From Apostichopus japonicus (Eukaryota; Echinodermata; Holothuroidea; Aspidochirotida; Stichopodidae), in assembly GCF_037975245.1 (NCBI RefSeq), contig NC_092576.1, positions 15,563,611-15,627,610 of the forward strand: a stretch of 64,000 nucleotides of DNA. Direction: 5' to 3'. Numbering within the stretch: the stretch's first letter is position 1; each line of letters begins with the position of its first letter. Positions 31,720 through 45,149 of this stretch are shown piece after piece. The notes under the pieces were generated by a model. It ran no database searches. It was given only the letters and a program-made list of their open reading frames with translations, and was not told where the DNA came from. The position numbers were made by a program, and so were the translations under genes.

Positions 31720-33820
31720 AGTTATAGACATTTTAAGTGTATGACACTGTTTAAGATTAATCATGTTGGGTTGCGGGAATTATCTGGTATTGACAAATGA
31801 TTTCTGTAATCGTTTCCGATCCTTTCCAGAAACAGGTTCAGCTCATGGCATACAGCATAAACATTGCAGCAACATAAAAAAATGTTCACTTGTTGCTTAT
31901 TTTCATATGAAAATGGTATATACATTTGAACGGCAAATCTTCTGTAGTTAAGCATATCAGTATTTTGGTATGGAGATATTTTTAATTCTGCTTGACAGTA
32001 TTCAGTTGCATTACATTGAACAGTGCTTACCATCCCAGGGCTAAGTATACTGCAGCTATCAGTTTTTTTCCATGTAGTTTGCAATGGTATGGAAGGCTCG
32101 AGGTTGTGTTTAATGTACTGTACTCTGTCATGGCTGTTAGCTGCTCTTGGGACAAATCTTCTATTTCTGCCAAAACAAAATGACTCATAACAGCAGCAAA
32201 GAGTTATTTATTTCTGCACCTAACAGAAGCTGGTCACATTTGTTTGAAAATATTTTAAAAGTAAAACAAAATTAATTCCAAAGGTCTCTATTTGAGTTTT
32301 TTACCAAGTTTAAATACATACCAGTTTATATCTATGTATAGTTGTAAACATTCCTCTTTCAAGAGATGAATGATAGGGCAGTGACATCTCCAATGAAAAC
32401 TGTAAATGTCTCCCTTTTTGAATATTCAGAAAATCATGCCATGGGGAGTCCCTGCTATGGGCAGTTCAGTTTATTGAGGTTAACACCAATTTCATGATCT
32501 GCTGTTCCTAAATGGAAATATAATCTGCCTAACTTACAGTGCTCCAAAACCTACTTTTGGGGAGTATAATAATAGTATAGAACAACACGAGATGTATTAA
32601 TCCAACGATTCATATTCATGTCTGTTTCATATTGCTAGGAGTGTAAGGAATGCAAAGCTGTGACCTAGTCATGTGGTGTTTCATTTTACATTTCTCATGT
32701 GGTTAAAACTTACATGTGACTAGGGCTAGACTATACCTATATCATTGCATGGATAGGCTTAGCCTAATTAACTTACATTTCAGCCAAAACCTATTAGAGT
32801 TTGACTCACCAGGCCACCCCCCCCCCCATACCTTAAAGCATTGATTGTTGACCAATTTAGATTGAAGTATAGTCTAAATTAAGATTAACCATACACGAGT
32901 TTCATGGTTTTTATAAATGAATATCATAAAATTATCATTATTCTCAATACATTTCACATTATCAATACATAAAACCTAATAGAGCTTAATTGCTATAGCC
33001 TAGCCTGCGTAAGATTTACACTAGGTTAGTCTAGGCCACTACAATAAATGCATCACATGCAACAGCTATATTTTCTTCTTTCAATGTCGGCAATCACTAG
33101 TATAGCCATTTTCCCGAACATGTAGACCACACGTGGTCTAAACATATCCACTGTTTAGCTTAGGCCTAGTCTTTTTAAAAGCGAAGGCAATCTACGGGTT
33201 CTAAAGTGTGCTGACCCAAGCGTAAAATATTGCTGTGTATAAATGTGTGGCTTTTGTTAGGTGTGCCCTCAGAAGTTACCATACACCACAATAACTCGCA
33301 TTCGGTAGAAATAGAAGCGCCCGTGATTTAGCGAAGGTCTAGGTCTTGCTAAATATGGGTATGACACATTGTAGGAATTCTTTGAATTATAACCATCTAA
33401 TTTTAAGCAAAGTTATCTCCACAATCTAAATGGACAACAATAAAAAATAAAAAATAAATAAAAGAAAAAAGAAAGAAAGAAAGCAACAGAGCAGAGACAG
33501 TAAAATATCTGCAAACCTTTCCAACTAAACTGTTTTTGTTATTTTCAGGTTTAATTGACGCTCATAGAAATACCGTTTTATCGTTGCGGGGTATGGTGGT
33601 ATACCTACCTGGTCATGCGTTGGCATGACGAAATCACCCGTTCATCGACAGGTGTGTGACCTCCAGGTGTGATTGAAACAACATAGGTTTGGAATCATAG
33701 ACCTGTTTAATTGAAGAATAATTTATTGGTCAATAATGACTTAACCAATCAATAATGTATATGCGCCGGCTATAGCGATATATCATTATGATATTCATCT
33801 GTTACAATACGGTGACATTT
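31720..33820. other. No gene seen
   Basis: Long AT-rich interval with scattered short frames. None has a domain, splice context or transposon terminus that I recognise. Confidence 0.5.
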
Positions 33821-33824
33821 TTTA

Positions 33825-34700
33825 AACAATTTCTACGGAGTAGATTAAGCCTTTATACCTCAATTATATTAATGCATAGTGTACTTATCTGGATTTTTTT
33901 AATTTATTTTATAAATATTTCGGTATAAATGGTGATCAAAATCTAGAAACTATATTTGTGTATAAAGTTTGGACCCAGACATACATCGAGATATAATCAG
34001 ATTACATTTCCAACTATGAATAACGTTTCGAACAGTTATTTCTAACACGGAATGGAACATTTTAAAAACACTGGTACACTTTAAAAACCAGGTGTAAAAG
34101 TTAACGTGGTATAAATGTGAGGTGGGGGGGGGGGGGAGGGTATGTGGGTAAGAGTTGTGTAACTTTTACACAACTCTGAGTACATCATGCATATCAGGCG
34201 ATACAAAGACATGTTGATAATGGTTTGCAAATGCGTATACTGGGTAAAATTTGGACCCGTTTGCCAGTTTCTACCGGTAAAACAAAATACCGGCGTATTT
34301 TGTAGCACTGCACTGTGTAAATTACATTCATATTGCAATTTTGATGTGTATAAACCTGCTTTCATACCACGCGCTGCTTGTAGAACGACAACACGGAAGC
34401 CACTAAAAGTCCGAGAGTTGTTTTAACAATTTCTGGAAACCATCAATTGAAGCCACAAATGGAAGGTATAGGATGATGTATTTCGTGCATCAGTACTTGC
34501 CTTCGGTTTATGCGGAAAGCACAATATTTGAATTAACTCATGAAATACAATGTCATCGTTGGATGGTGAACAAAAACTGTTTATGTGGTATATACAATTC
34601 GCCTAGGCCTCAATCATGTTTATCTTTAGGACTAATTGTTACTGTAAGGTCTAACGTTCAGTTCAGCTATATGACTAATTGCAAAGTGCCAAACCTAACC
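33825..34700 (+). repeat. ~0.9-kb repeat R4, copy 1
   Basis: Matches the reverse complement of 45150-46125 over most of its length, with indels. Shared blocks include 'TCTACGGAGTAGAT.AAGCC', 'GGTGATCAAAA', 'GAGTTGTGTAACTTTTACAC', 'TAAACCTGCTTTCATACC' and 'AGGATGATGTATTTCGTGCAT'. An internal hairpin, GTTGTGTAA..TTACACAAC, lies at 34155-34175. Short frames inside are not conserved as protein between copies. Confidence 0.85.
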
Positions 34701-35404
34701 TACATCATGTAGTCTCGTTCGCACACCTCGGTCGTTTCTCTCTTCATTTTCACTTCTTGCGAAGAGAGACAGGGTAGTGCCAAAAATTGAAGTAGGGAGA
34801 ATGACGTCATGCGACATATACTATAGCTTTACTTGGGCGGCAAGAAAGTACCTGCGCGTCATACAAACATTACTTCTTTGACATAACTAAAGTGATAAAG
34901 TTGACATAAATCACTCGAAATGGTGATATCGTGTGCCGCATTCGGGTGCCAAAATCGTCAAAACTGCGGCAGTGGACTCCAATTTCACAGATAATTCTTA
35001 GGAAGCGATAGTAGAAGCAATTACATGGGAATCTAATTACGTCAATTTAATAACTTACTGCTGTATTGTTATTCAATGGACCCTGGATATAGTTAGCCTA
35101 GGCCCCTAGACCGGCTACGGCTGTCCTTTCGGGATGCGATATGACTAAAGTCTAATGACAAAACTTATTACCACCTAATTTTACTTAAAACTGTATCCTA
35201 TATAATATAGCATAGTTTTCCCAACTCCCAGCTTATTATTGTAAGTACTACGATGGAGCAGATAATCCATTCGTATTATTGATATTATATTCTCTAATAT
35301 TTATAAGTATGACTGAGGTGATGATGACCTTCCCTGGAGGTATATTGAATAAAATCACTTCGTAAATACGAGAAATATATCAACGCTAATGTAGTTCGTA
35401 ATAG

Positions 35405-36094
<690 letters not shown>

Positions 36095-36109
36095 TATCCT
36101 TTTGAAAAA

Positions 36110-36860
36110 TTGAAATTTGCGCGCCACGTGTAAGTGCTAACAGCAACAGTCGCAGACGTGGACTTCAACCGTCATTTCCATATACTGTGGTAAACCTGTT
36201 TGCTCAATGACTGACTATATACTTATGAGTTACAGAATTGTTGCATTCTTAAAACCAACGCTCCTTTCAATAGCTGATCATCATATTCTCTGTCGTTAAC
36301 ATACAAACATAGCTTAGCTGTTACGAAACTACTCTAATGTGTATGTGCAGTTAGTTAATATTTATGTGGCGGCTGTCGTTATTTCCACCATAACCTGACT
36401 CAGAGGATTTTGTTTAGTTTTGAAATTTTATAAGAAGGTAAGCAAGCCACCGTTTGTTTAAAATAAGTTCCATAAACCTTAAAAAAATCAAACTGTAGGA
36501 TACTTACCTATCTCTCGTTATAGATATTGCATGTGCCAAGAGTTCCCGCCTGATGTCAAATATTATTATATTATTTTTCCCTGTTCCATCAAAACGATCA
36601 AATGGGTATATTAAGTTCCTTTTAGCCACTTAGAACTGCTTGATGATATTAAATACAAGTTTGAGCCGATGAAAGACCTACGATGCATCAATTTATGTCT
36701 AAATAACTCCTTCAATATAACACAAATTTATTTACTCTGAGGAAAACAAACGCCATCTTGTATTTATATTGCTTCTATTGTAATACAAAAACAAATCGTT
36801 AAGATATTTCGTTGTGTTTGTTACGATTAAGTAGACACCGTATTGTTTCTTTGATTGTTA
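36110..36860. other. No gene seen
   Basis: AT-rich sequence without recognised features. Confidence 0.5.
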
Positions 36861-36865
36861 TATAT

Positions 36866-36956
36866 ATTCAAGCAGGTATCCCTTTGTTGCTAGACTTGCT
36901 TTATATTTCATTTTTTACCAGCAAGTCTAGCAACAAAGGTATATACCTGCTTGAAT
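36866..36956. repeat. 35-bp-stem hairpin
   Basis: Left arm 36866-36900 and right arm 36920-36956 are inverted copies. They are perfect except for a 2-nt insertion plus one change (AAGGGATACC versus AAGGTATATACC), with a 19-nt AT-rich loop. Size and loop fit a microRNA-type precursor, a short inverted-repeat transposon or an siRNA source; the sequence alone does not decide. Confidence 0.85.
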
Positions 36957-36959
36957 CAT

Positions 36960-38900
36960 ATATTAAAAAACAAAAGTATTTATATATATAAACATTATAT
37001 ATATATGAATATTTAAAAAACATTATTGGCCCTAAGTTGATGGAAATATATTTTTACCTGTCCTATTGGACATATTCATAGTGGCTCAAGCTCACCCCCC
37101 CCCCCAAAAAAAAGGGTAATTGTTGTCGCATTCGTCATTGTCATCATTGAATTATTATCATCATTAAATCTTCATAGCCACCGATATCACCATTACCGTC
37201 ATCACCATCAACAAAATTATTAATTCATTAATATGCTAATTTGTTAACATTATTCTTGTTTCATGGAATATTAATTTTCATTTTATCAGAGAGAAGAAGG
37301 AGACAAAAGAAACAGAGTGGCTAATACATCTCTCGCTACCAAAATTCTATCGAATAATACCAACATGCGTAAGTAATGAAAGGAATGTGTGTCTTGAAGA
37401 GCATCAAAAAGAAAGGAAAATGTAGAACTAAGCAAACAATGACCTTCTCTGCCATAGCTCCATGGGAAAGCATTAAACTGAATTGGAACATTCACAGATG
37501 TAATGGGTATGTCATGTAATATCAAGACATATCTTGACCATGTAAACTGAGTTGAAAGATCAACTCAAGGTAAACTTTGAAATATTAACAATGACAACTT
37601 TCACAGATGAAGTTGACATTGCAGGTAGTATCAATATAAGTGTTGGCCGTGGAAACTGAGTTGAAAGAACAACTAAATGTAAAAAAGGAAGAATGGACTT
37701 TAAGCTATATGCTCTACGAGGAAGTATTGTATTGAGTTGCAGCTTTCATCGGCGTATGGTGTGTATTACGTACCATCAAAATATGTGATTGCTATGTTAA
37801 CCGAGTTGAAACACCAACTAAAGTTCAAAGGTAACTTCGGGAAATGTCAATTAAGCAAACATGTTTTTTTGTTACAACTGCATATGTAGTCATCATGAAT
37901 TGACTTAAGAGTTTCACGGCTGGTTGGACTTGTCAAAATGCCTTAAAAAAATAAATCAAATGGGAACTCAACTTCAAGAAATAGATGACTCCAATCTTCA
38001 AACTTAAGATCAAGGCGGTATACTCTCATATCGTTCTTTATACACGAAAAAAAAAAAAGGCCAGTACTCTCGTGCGCCAGAATACGCTTATATATTCCCA
38101 TATGCAGTGAAACCAACTTGCAAATGTATGTGCTCGTGTTTGTGATATACGGTTTTTATCCAGAAACTGCTTTGCCTTATACCGTAACGATGGTGACTAG
38201 ATATGAACATTTTGTCGAACTTCCTGTTCCATAATATCAGACGAATCCATAATTACGTTTTCCAATGTGTGATTTCTGCGCTAATCGACTCCGTCCTGCA
38301 TGTATAGCGATTTAGTGTTACTTTGGGGCGCTCAGTTTCTGTTGACTGAAGCAGTTATCTATCCCAGCTAAGCTCAATTCATGAATTTCCTTATGTTTTT
38401 TGGTCAAGTCAAAAAGTTTTGGAAAAGTTTCTAACACCCAAGAAACTTTATGTTGTTATCTTACTCACAAGACTCTAACTTGGTGACTGGGAATACTATA
38501 GTGCTCGGTATACTATTTTCTGGTATATATTATATGAGTTCATCTCTTGTAAACTAGAATGCAATATCCTTCGGAGAATATTCTTTATTGGTTTGCTGTG
38601 AGGTTTTGTAATGCCTATACGGTGACGGTATACAGTTGTGGGGAATACCGTACTTCACTGCAATGTACACACTGCAAAAGTTGTGCATGTACGTACGTGC
38701 AAACTGTACATGCAGTGTACATTAAATCGCATGTATGGCTAGTATTTGAACAAACGACCACATGTCAGTTTTGCTAAATGAGGTTGTTATTGAGTAAACA
38801 GTAGTCCACAATCACTGAAAATATAGAGAATATCACTGCAAGACAGGGTAGGTGACCTGTTATAAAGAAACACAAGTAAACCAAATGCATGCATAACATA
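36960..38900. other. No gene seen
   Basis: AT-rich with CAT/ATC-type simple stretches at 37130-37210 and an A run at 38047. A self-complementary CATGTACGTACGTG and flanking TGTACA motifs occur near 38640-38730. No coding signal. Confidence 0.5.
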
Positions 38901-38919
38901 AACGAAACCTCGGTCGGCC

Positions 38920-39660
38920 CGGGTGCGAATATATTTTTCCCAAACTGAACTGACACTGAAATTATTTCCTCGTTTCTGGTTGGCTCTCAGCGAGCACGTG
39001 ACATACTTTAGTATTCAATATGGATCTCTCCATACTCTGTCGAGATCAGTATGATCAACACGAACAAATTCAAGATATTCACATAAGCAACTTTCCAGAA
39101 CTTTTGATAGATATATATGAACGAAAGAATATAGTGTTCTTAACACAATGAAGCAACTATTCCCAACTACTGCACCCATTATAGGCAGTCCTCCATCGTT
39201 TGTTTACTCGCTTAACTCCGCTCTACACAACACATGTAATGTAGCCTATTGTACTGTGTATAATATACAACACTATAAAACACAGTGCATTTGTGATTGT
39301 ATACATGTAGCTGATGGACATATGTACGAGGTGTTAGTGTACATTCGGAGTTTAGTTAAATGTTTGAAAAAAGGATCAGGAGTGACACTCAAGTCCCCAT
39401 CAAGGACCATATAGGAGAGGAAAACAAACTGAAGATACAAACACTCAGACGGCCAGCGAGTGTGTGCCAGCCACTGATCTGTACACCAACAGTGGTGCCA
39501 GCCAGTGAGTGTACACAAATAAGGCATTTGACGATACGTCTGTGTCTTTTGACTCGGAAACCTATACGGAAACATATTGGCTCGCTGAGAGCCAATCAGA
39601 ATCGAGGAAATAATTTCAGTGTCAGTTCAGTTTGGGAAAAAAATATTCGCGGCTCGGGTG
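38920..39660. mobile_element. Foldback-like element with ~80-bp inverted arms
   Basis: 38923-39000 and 39575-39658 are inverted copies, near-perfect across 'TTTTCCCAAACTGAACTGAC', 'ACTGAAATTATTTCCTCG' and 'TTGGCTCTCAGCGAGC'. They enclose about 575 bp without a convincing gene. No target duplication could be defined. Confidence 0.7.
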
Positions 39661-39669
39661 TGGCAGCAT

Positions 39670-40780
39670 GGCATTCAAATCAAGGTATGCATGTATTATC
39701 ATTAAAACGTAAACAAACTATATAAGGCGGCGCTAAATAAATATACTATATAGTCAAGGCGTTGTTATACGAATCGTTTGATTCTTATATCTTAGAAGGT
39801 ACTTACGTAGCCTAGCCTATCAGTGGACTACCGGGATATTATACGTTTCGTTAGCTGTATTTTACAACGGTTGCGGATAAGAACATTTCACTTATTTGAA
39901 TTTCAAAATTTGAATGCGGTTACAATTATTTGGCTAAACATTCAACTGTTTACTTAGATTACATATCAAATGAAATATCGAAATGTCATGAAATGATTCA
40001 ATAAGCATAAACCTGTACTAAAGTTTACTATCGGGATATTATAAGTTTCGTTAACTTTATTTTAAAACGGATGCATGTGGATAAGAAAATACAATTTAGT
40101 CAAACGATGAGTACCGTAGTTATATTAGACAGCTCGAAAGTACTATGCGTACCTTAGTGTAGCGCCATATGCGCGTTTATTTCAGAGACCAACCATATCC
40201 TAACTAACGAGAACTAATTAGTACTCACATAACATGTTTATTACCAAGCATTCTTTAATGTAGTATCACATTTTCGACTACTTCAGAGATTTGTACTAAA
40301 ATCACCTCATTATGTGGAATAAAGGACCGTGTGCATGATTAACGAGCAATAAATAGTTTTCCAAAGCATGTTTATTGTCAAGTATATCTTACTATAGGAT
40401 GACCAGGTAGTTGTAATACAATCGCCGGTATATGTAACATAGCAATCAGTGTACACTCAACCATGATTAGCGAGCACTAATTAGTATTCAGATAACGTTA
40501 TATTACCACATATACCTTAATATAACAACATATGTTCAGGGAGTTGTACTACAATCGCCCATATATGTAGTTTAGCAACCCGTGTGAACTCAACCATTAC
40601 TGATGAGCACTAATTGGTATTCAGATAATATTATATTACCTCAATGTTGCAATATATGGTCAGTGAGTTAAGAGATTTGTATTAAGATCGTCTCTTTATG
40701 TATAGTTACAGATCGTGTGCACTCAACCATGATTACGTGATTACGACTAATTAGTATTCATAAAGCATGTTTATTAGCAC
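39670..40780. repeat. Degenerate ~125-bp tandem array
   Basis: Between about 40190 and 40770 a unit recurs four times. It contains 'ACGAGCACTAATTAGTATTCA.ATAA', 'TTATTACCA' and 'TTGTACTA.AATCGCC'. Nothing recognised in 39670-40180 apart from the duplicated 'CGGGATATTATA.GTTTCGTTA' (39832, 40033). Confidence 0.7.
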
Positions 40781-40794
40781 TTTAGCCTTTACTA

Positions 40795-41160
40795 CTTGTT
40801 TAATTTTGTCATCTGCTGGGAGTCTCTCAATCAGATCCACAAGTGGTCTGGGATTCCTCCGTATACACAATTCTGCAAGTTAACACAGCCACTTACTACC
40901 TCGGTTAGCTCCTCCAAATTACTACAAGTCCCAGTGAATACTGTCCAATCAGTTCTATCCAGCACATCCTGTAAATTGGTTATATTAGCATAATTTGAGC
41001 CTCTTTCCACTGTCTTCCTTTTATTTCTATTTTGGGTACAGTTCCGATATTTCTCTGTAAAGTTTGGCAGGACACCGATAGTATAATGATCCGATGTAGC
41101 TAATGCATGCAGTTGCTTACAAATATAGCAGTCCCCTATACAAATACAGCATCAAGTAAA
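40795..41160 (-). pseudogene. LINE fragment: APE C-terminus and linker to RT
   Basis: On the minus strand 41100-41065 encodes ATSDHYTIGVLPNF, matching the 'SDH..v.l.P' end of a non-LTR retrotransposon endonuclease. It is followed by the linker phrase NLQDVLDRTDWTVFTGTCSN and NLEELTEVVSG, typical of Jockey-like LINEs. The frame then hits a stop (after DHLWI), and there is another stop upstream. Truncated and inactive. Confidence 0.7.
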
Positions 41161-41169
41161 GACTAAGAA

Positions 41170-42930
41170 CGGGAAAAGTAAGAAAGTCTACAAGATTCTT
41201 ATAACTCATAGATTTTAAGAATACGTACAAGCTCCATGTTAAAATCTTCAATTATAACGATATGTTAGCGTGGATTTCTACCTTGTTTCAGTCAGTGCTC
41301 GATTAGTTCTTTGTCAGCCATTGCAAAAATATAGGCCGGGTATATACATTCACAATATTTTCGAGACTGAACTCGGAATGAAGCGCGGTCGTGTGCTCAC
41401 GGCGAGATTATTCGATGTCTGGCGTCGAGATACTCTGCTCCATTGTCGGAGAAATAACTTTGGCTATTATAATTGTCTTACTGACCTGTGATAACAACTT
41501 GATACATTTAGAATGTTGGCATATATGTTGTGAAAGTTGTATGTGCTAAGAATTTCATTTCTGTTTTGTTTATTTGTTTTGAAATTCTTAGCACAAAAAA
41601 CTATTCATGAAAACTACTACAAGGACGGGTATTCCGCCTAAAGATACACGAAACTTTCAATAATTTTGCTGAGAACTCAACTTCAGTCACCAGAAAATCC
41701 TTTCAACCGATTTCAATCGATATACATACTTTTTATCTTCACGGAGATTTCACTGCGACATGGAAATGTACGCTACGAGCCGTTAAACGCTTTCTTACAG
41801 TCATACTTCTACAGTGTACTGGAATGCTGGTATTTCTACAGTGTACTGGAATATTGGTATTTAGCCAATTTGTCAGTGCAAAGGTACACCCTTGTCTGGT
41901 CAAACTCGAAACTGCTCATAGCCTATTTTCCAGACAACCATTTCAGACATTGCTGCCCCTAGTGATGAATGAAGAATATTTCTTGCTAACGTCCCCAGAC
42001 ACTCAACACGGGGGCACCTGTACAAGGTTCAATCTGATAGTTAAACAGGGGCACACGAACTGCGAATAGCAATTAATAACTGGTGATAGAATTCAACTAC
42101 CAGTCATACCATAGTATGGAGAAGTTTGGATAAATCAGTTGAGTGTAAGGTTAATGACATATGCAGACCAGAACTCGTAAGTAAATAATCAATATCTGAC
42201 CTATCATAACGTCAGAAGAAATTGTATCATTAGTGAGACTCGTAGTGTTTCGAAATATCTTATTGGGTATCAAAACTGGAAGACAAAAATAAAAAAAATA
42301 TGAATTGTGAACTCAAGTTTTGTACTTTTTAACTGTTGATAAGTTGGTGACCATTAAAAAAGTCAGTACAGTTCAGTTCCGGTTAAGTCGCGGATACAGA
42401 AGGTTAGTAGTTTGCTCATAAATTCCCAACGCAGGCTACTTTTTTCGTGAATTTTGTAGCTGACTTTTGTGATTCTAAATTCGATTAATGCAATTTAATG
42501 ATGCATTCCTCCATTTCCAATTCATTCTATACTTTGAGCAACAATATTGGAACTTAACTGTACCCTTATCGAAAGAGCTGGGTTTGGCAAAATATTAAAC
42601 TTCAGTATATACACGTTCCTGTATAACCGATGAAATATGCGACAAAACTCATTCAGTCAGCTGTCAACCTAACTAGATAATTAAGCTGACAATGAATATC
42701 AATTATTAGCCAATATAGGGTCAATTGTTTTGCCGAAAAAAATTGGGAGAGCTTAATCAAAATTAAATTTGAAGTAACATTCAAATTCATAGACATGGAA
42801 ATAGGTTGGTAATTTTGTTATGGGTACGGGGGGTGGCATCCGAACCCCAAGAACCCTCCTCTCATTGGACGGGCATGTATATGCTAACCTGATAGTTTCT
42901 ACTATGTATATATAATATTTTATATATATA
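41170..42930. other. No confident gene
   Basis: An 81-codon plus-strand frame at 41824-42069 starts with a hydrophobic signal-like peptide (MLVFLQCTGILVFSQFVSA) and has four later cysteines or so. It begins inside a local duplication ('TCTACAGTGTACTGGAAT' twice) and shows no other support. Otherwise only the hairpin at 41542-41595. Confidence 0.3.
41542..41595. repeat. Perfect 16-bp hairpin
   Basis: TGTGCTAAGAATTTCA (41542-41557) and its exact reverse complement (41580-41595), with a 22-nt T-rich loop. Confidence 0.85.
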
Positions 42931-42998
42931 ATATATAATATTTTTGCCTTCAATCAGAAAATCGTCATGCAGATGAAACATGTTTCGTTTTTATTCCA

Positions 42999-43532
42999 GT
43001 CTTCGTGAAAACAATTACCGGTAAGACAATAACTCTGAACGTCACGCCCTCAGATACCATTGAAAGAGTTAAGTTCGAAATCCAAGACAGTGAAGGCATT
43101 CCTACTAATCTACAGGGAATTATGTTCGCTGGAAAACTGTTGGAAGATGAAAGACTACTTTCTGATTACAATGTGCAGAACGACAGCACTGTCCACCTTT
43201 TTTTAAATTATAGTCGTAAAGATGCAGCACTTTCTGGTTTTATTCAAGTCTTTGTGAAAACAGTTACCGGTAAGACAATGACTCTGAACGTCACGCCCTC
43301 AGATACCATTGAAAGTGTTAAGCTCGAAATCCAAGACAGGCAAGGCATTCCTACTAATCTACAGGGAATTATTTACGCCGGAAAACTGTTGGAAGATAGA
43401 GGAATACTTTGTGATTACAATGTGCAGAACGAGAGCACTCTCCATCTTTTTGTAAAAAATCGTAATGAAATTGCAACACGGTCTGGTTTTATGAAATTCG
43501 TATATGGAATACTAAGTAGGGTGAGAAGGTAA
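42999..43532 (+). CDS. Divergent tandem ubiquitin-like protein without C-terminal Gly-Gly
   Basis: A consensus acceptor (TTTTTATTCCAG, ending 42999) leads into an open frame with two ubiquitin-like domains 249 nt (83 codons) apart, beginning near 43002 and 43251. Both keep [35 protein letters not shown] and DYNVQN..ST.HLF. In ubiquitin numbering K6, K11, K27 and K48 are present. K29 is Glu, K33 is Ser/Arg and K63 is Asn in both. Hydrophobic-patch Ile44 is Met in domain 1. Neither domain ends in RLRGG: each runs into a linker beginning NYSRK or KNRNE, and [10 protein letters not shown] after domain 2 looks like the start of a lost third unit. No in-frame ATG lies close upstream, so either an upstream exon supplies it or this is a pseudogenised copy. 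It is probably not conjugated, more like a fixed ubiquitin-fold binding protein. Confidence 0.72.
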   Translation, partial: VFVKTITGKTITLNVTPSDTIERVKFEIQDSEGIPTNLQGIMFAGKLLEDERLLSDYNVQNDSTVHLFLNYSRKDAALSGFIQVFVKTVTGKTMTLNVTPSDTIESVKLEIQDRQGIPTNLQGIIYAGKLLEDRGILCDYNVQNESTLHLFVKNRNEIATRSGFMKFVYGILSRVRR

Positions 43533-43539
43533 ATATTCT

Positions 43540-44050
43540 GAAAGGTTTACCTTGCGATACCATTAAAATCATTAATTCTACACTAAGAACACTCAGCTGT
43601 ATATTTTGTTTTATAAAACAACACAAACAAACAAACATGTTATTATCAAACGTTCTTATACAATTACTTACATATTTTGTAATATTTAGTCTATGAGCAT
43701 TCTTCATGTTTTTGCAGAACATTCCCAGAGAGCACAATAAACTTGGGCCAACATTCGCAAATTGGCTTGGCGAAGTGATGGGCCAAAGGATCGCTGTTGG
43801 TTGGGTTCTTTTTTGGCAAAAGTTTGGCCAACAAATATTTGTAAAGTTGGTCCAAATATTGTTTATGTATATACTGTTAACCTTAAGCCATCGTTACCAG
43901 CCAATTGTTGGCTATAAACTTGCTGTTCGTTAGCAAAACATTGGGCCAGCCAACGACTATTATGTTGTTGGTCAACTTCTTGCCAAAGGAATTATGTCAA
44001 CGATGGTCAAACATTAGTAAATTGGTTCTAGACAAATCTATCAAAGCATA
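43540..44050. other. No gene; short imperfect repeats
   Basis: A 'TTGGCCAACA..TTGG' type motif recurs between 43740 and 44020 (a small degenerate array with GTTGGCCAA-like inverted motifs). Confidence 0.5.
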
Positions 44051-44770
44051 TGTAGTCCATTATCGAGGTTATCGTCATTCTGGGAGCGGCGAGGAACTCC
44101 ATAACTTATAAAAACAGTCGGCCTATTACTTGTGTGTGTGTGTATATTTTTGTGTTTGTGTTTGCTGCAAGTCGGATAGTTGTAATGTTATTTGTCTTTT
44201 AGCGAAATGTTAAGGATAATTAAGACGTCTCCCTGAAGAAAAGTAACCGTTAGTTCATTTAATTCTTGTCTTTGTATATATATTTGTTATCTGTTACTTT
44301 ATCTGTCAGTGATATCACCAGCCTGCAGAGCATTGCTCACATTATATTCAAGCAAGTGTAAAAGTTACGTTTATCTCCAACCTCTCCTCTTCCCCTGTTG
44401 CACTCTTCTCTCCATCCCTTGTCTACTATTCCCCTTACATCTATCTCTTTCTGTCACCATGCTCATTAACCTGTCTGTATTCTGTGCGTGTTTTTGTCCC
44501 TTATGTTACTGTTACTTGCCATTTAGCCTTTGAAGAAGATCCTGCTAGGATCGAAACGTCAGGCTAACTTACTTTTACATATTCTCTTACACAGGCTCTC
44601 TAGTGGAGAAGCAGTTTCCTAAAAGTTTTATTTTATTTTTATATTCAAGCAATCTGACTGTACGTATATACTGCTTCTTTCTCTCTTTCTAATTTGTCCT
44701 ACTTCATTTTCACTTTCTTTGTCTTTCATTTGGTTGCTAGCTCGATAAACTTTCCTTGTTTTTCTAGTGT
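44050..44770 (+). repeat. Repeat R5, copy 2, interrupted
   Basis: 44050-44200 and 44697-44770 match 35405-35940 in order. The interruption is the element at about 44210-44690. Confidence 0.65.
44290..44690 (+). mobile_element. Element with hammerhead-like motif, copy 1 (possible Penelope-like terminal repeat)
   Basis: A pyrimidine-rich stretch (44370-44520) is followed by a compact foldable motif at 44523-44567. TTAGCC pairs with GGCTAA, enclosing TTTGAAGA, a GATCC/GGATC stem with TGCTA loop, and GAAACGTCA. TGAAGA...GAAAC in this arrangement recalls the hammerhead core (CUGANGA..GAAA), but the first core C is U. Hammerhead ribozymes are known in Penelope-like element terminal repeats. Two relatives lie at 46520-46960 and 48900-49250, both inverted. 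Confidence 0.5.
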
Positions 44771-45149
44771 CCTGTTTATACTATTCTACGTTTTTATTAT
44801 AATATATATTAGTATAAGCATGTACCAAAAAAAAAATCGATAAATTGAAATTGAAGAACGATCTTGTAGTGTAATCACTTTGGAGTATATAGATTGTATG
44901 TTACCTTGATATGTATGTTAACTTGAAACACCCGTAGCTTGTATGACACATGGTCATACACTACATGGAGAGATACGTAGGAAACGCCATGACGTTTGAT
45001 AACTACTGACACATGGAAGTTAGAGAACACGACAAATAAAGACAGAAAACCTCCTTCGATGGTTATATTGTTTATTGCGTACGTTTGGTCCATATATAAA
45101 CACCACATATCTCAGTATTTTGTCTTAGTTCAGACTTCTTCATGTGACG

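Noticed and set aside
41824-42069. Small secreted protein
   Set aside because: Signal-like start only. It begins in a local duplication and lacks splice sites, promoter or homology support.
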